NCBI GenBank assembly: GCA_013813135.1
Contig: JACCSF010000310.1
Span: 1 to 8,906, forward strand
Length of the DNA stretch: 8,906 bases
Source: Thermoleophilaceae bacterium
GTDB lineage: Bacteria > Actinomycetota > Thermoleophilia > Solirubrobacterales > Thermoleophilaceae
Direction: 5' to 3'
A program made the position numbers and the translations under genes. This document shows positions 6,646-8,906 of this stretch, in pieces. Below the pieces are notes generated by a model. The model was not told the origin of the DNA and ran no database searches. It was given only the letters and a program-made list of their open reading frames with translations. The number at the start of each line of letters is the position of its first letter. The stretch's first letter is position 1.

Positions 6646-6977
6646 TCCCGCAGTTTGATCTTCTGGCCGACGATCAAGTTCTGTGGGTCGAGCTCCGGGT
6701 TGAGCTCCTCGATGCGCTCGACCGAGATCCCGGTCTTCTCCGAGATCAGGCCGAGCGTGTCGTTGAGCTTGACGGTGTAGTTGGGGCGCTGGCGACGCGG
6801 TCTCTCGGTGGTGTCCTGGGCGGTGCTCTGCTCGGTCGCGCTCTCCTTCGCGGTGTCGCCCTTGGAGTCGCCCGAGTCGGTCGAGGCCTGGACGACCGCG
6901 AGCACGGCGGCGACCGACAGCAGCAGCGCCAGGGGGGCGAGCATGCGTCCGGCGCTTCGTCGTCGTCCGTGGTACAT
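6642..6977 (-). CDS. Small membrane-anchored LysM-domain protein
   Basis: 111 aa. A basic N-terminus (residues 1-11) is followed by one hydrophobic helix at 12-31 (uncleaved anchor or signal). A polar Ser/Thr/Glu/Asp linker spans about 32-64, and a single LysM domain spans 66-109. The domain shows the standard phrasing YTVKLNDTL, IEELNPEL and LIVGQKIKL. LysM domains bind N-acetylglucosamine-containing glycan, so the protein probably tethers the membrane to peptidoglycan. It has no catalytic domain of its own. The ATG at 6975-6977 has a strong GGAGG 4 nt upstream. Its stop overlaps the start of the carboxypeptidase gene by 4 bp, so the two are probably made in step and may act together. Function beyond glycan binding is unknown. 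Confidence 0.88.
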   Translation of the reverse strand: MYHGRRRSAGRMLAPLALLLSVAAVLAVVQASTDSGDSKGDTAKESATEQSTAQDTTERPRRQRPNYTVKLNDTLGLISEKTGISVERIEELNPELDPQNLIVGQKIKLRE

Positions 6978-6981
6978 CGAT

Positions 6982-6986
6982 CCTCC
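6982..6986 (-). promoter_or_regulatory. Ribosome binding site of the LysM gene
   Basis: GGAGG within a GGGGGAGGA stretch on the minus strand, 4 nt before the ATG at 6977. It is the best Shine-Dalgarno of the LysM-DacA-kinase unit and marks this ATG as the start. The 71-bp gap to pyrF contains no convincing promoter: TAAGCT is -10-like but has no partner -35. Confidence 0.65.
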
Positions 6987-7048
6987 CCCAAACGGGCGTC
7001 GCGGAGCTTAGAGGCCGGGGCGGGCGCGGAGGCCATGTAAGGCGCGGC

Positions 7049-7981
7049 CTACAGGTCCCAGGCTGCGGCTCGCAGCTCCTCGGCCGCGGCCGCTGCCGCC
7101 GCCGCAGGCTGCCCGCCCCGCCCGGCATGGGCGTTCACGATCGAGCGCGAGGCTGTGACGAGCCCCGCAGCGGGATGCGGCTCGAACGCCGCCTTCAGGT
7201 CCTCCACGCGGCCGCCCTGGGCGCCGACGCCCGGCAGCAGGAAGACCGCGCGCGGCATCAGCTCGCGCAGGCGCCCGAGCAGCGCGGGCTGCGTGGCGCC
7301 CGTTACCGCGCCGACCAGCGACAGCCCGCACTCGCCTGTCCGCGCGGCGCCCAGCTCGTCGGTGAGCCGCGCCAGGCGCTCGTGCAGCGGCGGGTCGCCA
7401 TGGTCCTGTATCTCCGCGGCGCCCGGGTTCGACGTGCGGACCAGCACGAAGCAGCCGGCGCCGGCGGCCGTGGCGGCCTCGATCAGGGGCGCGAGCGAGT
7501 CGCGCCCGAGCAGTGGGTTGGCGGTGAAGGCATCGACACCCAGGCCGGGGACGGGGCCGAACGGCCCCTCGGTCTCCCCCACCAGTCCCTGGGCGTACGC
7601 GCGCGCGGTGACCGGCACGTCGCCGCGCTTGCCGTCCGCGAGCACGAGCAGGCCGTGGTCGCGGGCGATCGCGGCGGTGCGCTCGAGCGCCTCCCAGCCC
7701 GGAGCGCCGAGGCGCTCGAAGCACGCAAGCTGGAGCTTCACGGCCACGCAGGCCGGCCCGGCGGCGACGATCGCCGCCCGGCAGTGGTCGGCGACGGCCT
7801 CCGCGGTGTGCGCCCGGGCGAGGTGGCCGCTCTCGCCGGCACCAGCACCGGCGAAGCGCACGAGGGCCTCCGGCCAGAGCGCCGCCGGGTCGGGGTCCAA
7901 GCCCAGTACGACACGGCTGCGGCGCTCCTCAACGAGCACCGCAAGCCGGTCGCAGAAATGCGGTCGCGAACCCCCGGTCAA
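7049..7981 (-). CDS. pyrF: Orotidine 5'-phosphate decarboxylase, long (type 2) form
   Basis: 310 aa, last step of de novo UMP synthesis in the cytosol. The length and the motif ADGKRGDVPVTARAYA mark the actinobacterial type 2 subfamily rather than the short type of about 240 aa. Seen directly: LGLDPDP at 26-32, VKLQ with K82, then D116-x-K118-x2-D121, together the charged catalytic network. VRTSNPGA and LLPGVGAQGG follow, and SRSIV near the C-terminus probably contacts phosphate. The last 25 residues hold a run of eight alanines. The start is TTG at 7979-7981. The N-terminus (TGGSRPHFCDRLA) aligns sensibly with mycobacterial PyrF, but no Shine-Dalgarno is visible, and V15 (GTG) is an alternative. 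It lies 25 bp after HU, so the two are probably cotranscribed. Confidence 0.93.
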   Translation of the reverse strand: MTGGSRPHFCDRLAVLVEERRSRVVLGLDPDPAALWPEALVRFAGAGAGESGHLARAHTAEAVADHCRAAIVAAGPACVAVKLQLACFERLGAPGWEALERTAAIARDHGLLVLADGKRGDVPVTARAYAQGLVGETEGPFGPVPGLGVDAFTANPLLGRDSLAPLIEAATAAGAGCFVLVRTSNPGAAEIQDHGDPPLHERLARLTDELGAARTGECGLSLVGAVTGATQPALLGRLRELMPRAVFLLPGVGAQGGRVEDLKAAFEPHPAAGLVTASRSIVNAHAGRGGQPAAAAAAAAEELRAAAWDL

Positions 7982-8006
7982 GGTCGCGACTCGAGGTCCG
8001 TCGGTT

Positions 8007-8288
8007 CTACATGGAGGACTTGACTGCCTTCTTCAGGGCAGAGCCGGCACTGAAGCGCGGCACCTTGCTGGCGGCGATGTGGATCCGCTCGCCGGTCTGC
8101 GGATTCACGCCCTGACGGGCGCCGCGATCGGCCACCGTGAACTTCCCGAACCCGGTGAAGTTGATGTCTCCGCCGCGCTTGAGGACCTCTTCGATCGTCT
8201 CCAGAACCGCGTTGACGGCCTTGTCGGCCTCACCCTTCCCCAGGCCCGAGCGGTCGGCCACCTGGTCCACGAACTCGGACTTCGTCAC
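8007..8288 (-). CDS. HU-family nucleoid DNA-binding protein
   Basis: 93 aa, the normal HU length (about 90). It binds and bends DNA as a dimer in the nucleoid. The helical dimerisation part (3-40) leads into GDINFTGFGKF at 40-50. The DNA-gripping beta-arm follows, with the signature R58-Q-G-V-N-P-Q-T-G-E and IAASKVPRFSAG, then the closing helix ALKKAV. The Pro63 at the arm tip, which intercalates DNA in the family, is present. It lacks the long Lys/Ala-rich tail of mycobacterial HupB and streptomycete HupS. The GTG at 8286-8288 is chosen because AAGGAGG lies 5 nt upstream and the protein then starts as typical HU (TKSEFVDQVA). An ATG at 8390 would add 34 unrelated residues and read through an inverted repeat. 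HU sits just upstream of pyrF. Confidence 0.96.
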   Translation of the reverse strand: MTKSEFVDQVADRSGLGKGEADKAVNAVLETIEEVLKRGGDINFTGFGKFTVADRGARQGVNPQTGERIHIAASKVPRFSAGSALKKAVKSSM

Positions 8289-8293
8289 GATCT

Positions 8294-8300
8294 CCTCCTT
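8294..8300 (-). promoter_or_regulatory. Ribosome binding site deciding the HU start
   Basis: AAGGAGG on the minus strand, 5 nt before the GTG at 8288. It is a full-strength Shine-Dalgarno, consistent with an abundant protein, and it rules out the longer ATG reading from 8390. Confidence 0.85.
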
Positions 8301-8324
8301 GCCGGGGGCAACTGAATGGGGCGC

Positions 8325-8330
8325 AACGTA
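8325..8330 (-). promoter_or_regulatory. Possible -10 element of the HU promoter
   Basis: TACGTT on the minus strand fits TAnnnT and would start transcription about 30 nt before the HU GTG. The matching -35 position reads only CTTCTG or TTCTGT, far from TTGACA. The assignment is weak and rests mainly on position. Confidence 0.25.
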
Positions 8331-8357
8331 ACAACGCCTGCGGACGACAGAAGCCGA

Positions 8358-8380
8358 TTTTCCGCTTACAGAGCGGAAAA
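8358..8380. repeat. Perfect 9-bp inverted repeat upstream of HU
   Basis: TTTTCCGCT (8358-8366) and AGCGGAAAA (8372-8380) are exact reverse complements separated by 5 nt. On both strands the T-rich arm comes first and the A-rich arm last, the opposite of an intrinsic terminator. A protein-binding operator, or a stabilising RNA hairpin in the HU leader, is therefore as likely as termination. It lies 70-92 bp before the HU start. Confidence 0.5.
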
Positions 8381-8396
8381 GCGCGCTCATTACGTG

Positions 8397-8425
8397 GGTT
8401 TCCGGACCGAAAAGGTCTGAAAACC
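8397..8425 (-). terminator. Hairpin just after the pmbA/tldE stop codon, probable terminator
   Basis: On the minus strand GGTTTTCAGACC and GGTCCGGAAACC flank a TTTTC loop. Of 12 positions, ten are Watson-Crick pairs, one is a G-U wobble and one an A-C mismatch. The hairpin begins 4 nt after the TGA of the upstream gene, the usual place for a terminator. There is no U-tract behind it (CACGTAAT follows), so it may terminate poorly or serve to protect the mRNA end. Confidence 0.5.
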
Positions 8426-8429
8426 GGGC

Positions 8430-8906
8430 TCAGGCGCCGGAGATCGCCATCTCACCGACCAGGATCGGCGGGGCCTTGACGCTGCCGCCGAAGGGCACCC
8501 AGCGCGCCTGCGACCCCACCTCGCGCACCGCGCGCAGCATCGACACGAGGTCGCTCGCGATCGTCAGCTCCCTCACGGGCGCGCCTGGCTCGCCGCCCTC
8601 GATCAGCCTCCCGGACGCTCCCACCGAGAACGTCCCGGACACCGGGTTCACCCCCGAATGGAGGCCGGCGACGTCGGTCACGAAGAGCCCCTCGCCGGCC
8701 TCGCGGAACAGTCCCTCGAGGTCGTGAGAGCCCGGCTCCAGCACGAGGTTGGTGGTCCCGACCGAGGGCGGCGCCCGGTAGGAGCCGCGGGTTGCGCTGC
8801 CGGTCGTCGCCCGGCCCGCCCGGCGCGCCGTGCGCGCGTCGAAGAGGAATGTGAGCAGCCGGCCGTCGCCGATCAGGGCCGTGCGCCGGCTCGGCGAGCC
8901 CTCCCC
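8430..8906 (-). CDS. TldD/PmbA family protein, C-terminal part (5' end beyond window)
   Basis: 159 codons, open to the right edge, ending in TGA at 8430-8432. The fragment reads as the C-terminal domain of the modulator-of-DNA-gyrase (TldD/PmbA) family. Landmarks are LTFLFDARTARR at about 18-29, VGTTNLVLEPG at 48-58, GLFVTDVAGLHSGVNPVSG at about 73-91, then FSVGASGRLIEGGE and VRELTIASDL. The GCNPVTG-like segment reads GVNPVSG, and the TldD-type C-terminal GxCGKxGQ motif is absent. This favours the TldE/PmbA subunit, which lacks the zinc-binding HExxxH and partners with TldD in a cytosolic metalloprotease. The N-terminal half is not visible, so subunit identity is inferred. A hairpin follows its stop, suggesting its transcript ends before HU. 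Confidence 0.88.
   Translation of the reverse strand, partial: GEGSPSRRTALIGDGRLLTFLFDARTARRAGRATTGSATRGSYRAPPSVGTTNLVLEPGSHDLEGLFREAGEGLFVTDVAGLHSGVNPVSGTFSVGASGRLIEGGEPGAPVRELTIASDLVSMLRAVREVGSQARWVPFGGSVKAPPILVGEMAISGA

Noticed and set aside
7030..7051. Short hairpin AGGCC/GGCCT at the pyrF stop as a terminator
   Set aside because: Only 5 bp with an 11-nt loop and no T run; expected by chance in DNA this GC-rich.
7100..7110. GC-rich simple repeat at the end of pyrF
   Set aside because: It encodes a run of alanines near the PyrF C-terminus and needs no further explanation.
6646..7128. Upstream extension of the carboxypeptidase frame
   Set aside because: Arg/Pro-rich shadow of the LysM and pyrF genes. 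The GTG at 6645 leads directly into a signal peptide.
8289..8390. N-terminal extension of HU from an ATG at 8390
   Set aside because: The extra 34 residues are not HU-like and run through the inverted repeat. The GTG at 8288 has a strong Shine-Dalgarno.
1..8906. Mobile element, CRISPR, tRNA/rRNA, defence or secondary-metabolite cluster
   Set aside because: No direct repeat arrays, transposase or integrase motifs, RNA gene signatures or atypical composition were seen. All long frames are explained by housekeeping genes or their shadows.

Overview
The window is high-GC bacterial DNA and looks like an actinobacterial chromosome, most likely class Thermoleophilia (Solirubrobacterales or Gaiellales type). 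Four things point that way: the very GC-rich coding style with long spurious antisense frames, frequent GTG/TTG starts, a GuaB3-type IMP dehydrogenase relative, and a secreted Cys-stapled propeller-repeat protein of a kind common in that class. The taxonomic placement is inference. I see no rRNA, tRNA, CRISPR, insertion sequence, phage or toxin/defence module. This is mainly a housekeeping segment.

Left part (1-1578): the 5' end of a secreted beta-propeller-like protein runs leftward off the window from a GTG at 472. A 169-bp divergent intergenic region with a near-perfect 27-bp inverted repeat separates it from a rightward classical short-chain dehydrogenase (642-1505). The SDR converges on guaA across a 73-bp spacer holding a GC-only hairpin.

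Right part (1579-8906): everything is on the minus strand. In transcription order it reads pmbA/tldE C-terminus (cut by the window edge), two tandem inverted repeats, HU, pyrF, a small membrane-anchored LysM protein, a D,D-carboxypeptidase (DacA type), a PfkB-family sugar-phosphate kinase, guaB3 and guaA. HU and pyrF are 25 bp apart, and pyrF and the LysM gene 71 bp. LysM/dacA, dacA/pfkB and guaB3/guaA each overlap by exactly 4 bp, and pfkB and guaB3 are 50 bp apart. The layout suggests one or two polycistronic units starting at HU and/or the LysM gene.

Functionally the run joins nucleotide synthesis (UMP by PyrF, GMP by GuaA, and a GuaB3 acting on IMP/GMP-level substrates), peptidoglycan handling (LysM protein and carboxypeptidase), a sugar-phosphate kinase and a nucleoid protein. 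I found no convincing undescribed system. The best leads are the tightly coupled LysM-DacA-kinase-GuaB3-GuaA order, the poorly understood role of actinobacterial GuaB3, and three unexplained inverted repeats in intergenic DNA.
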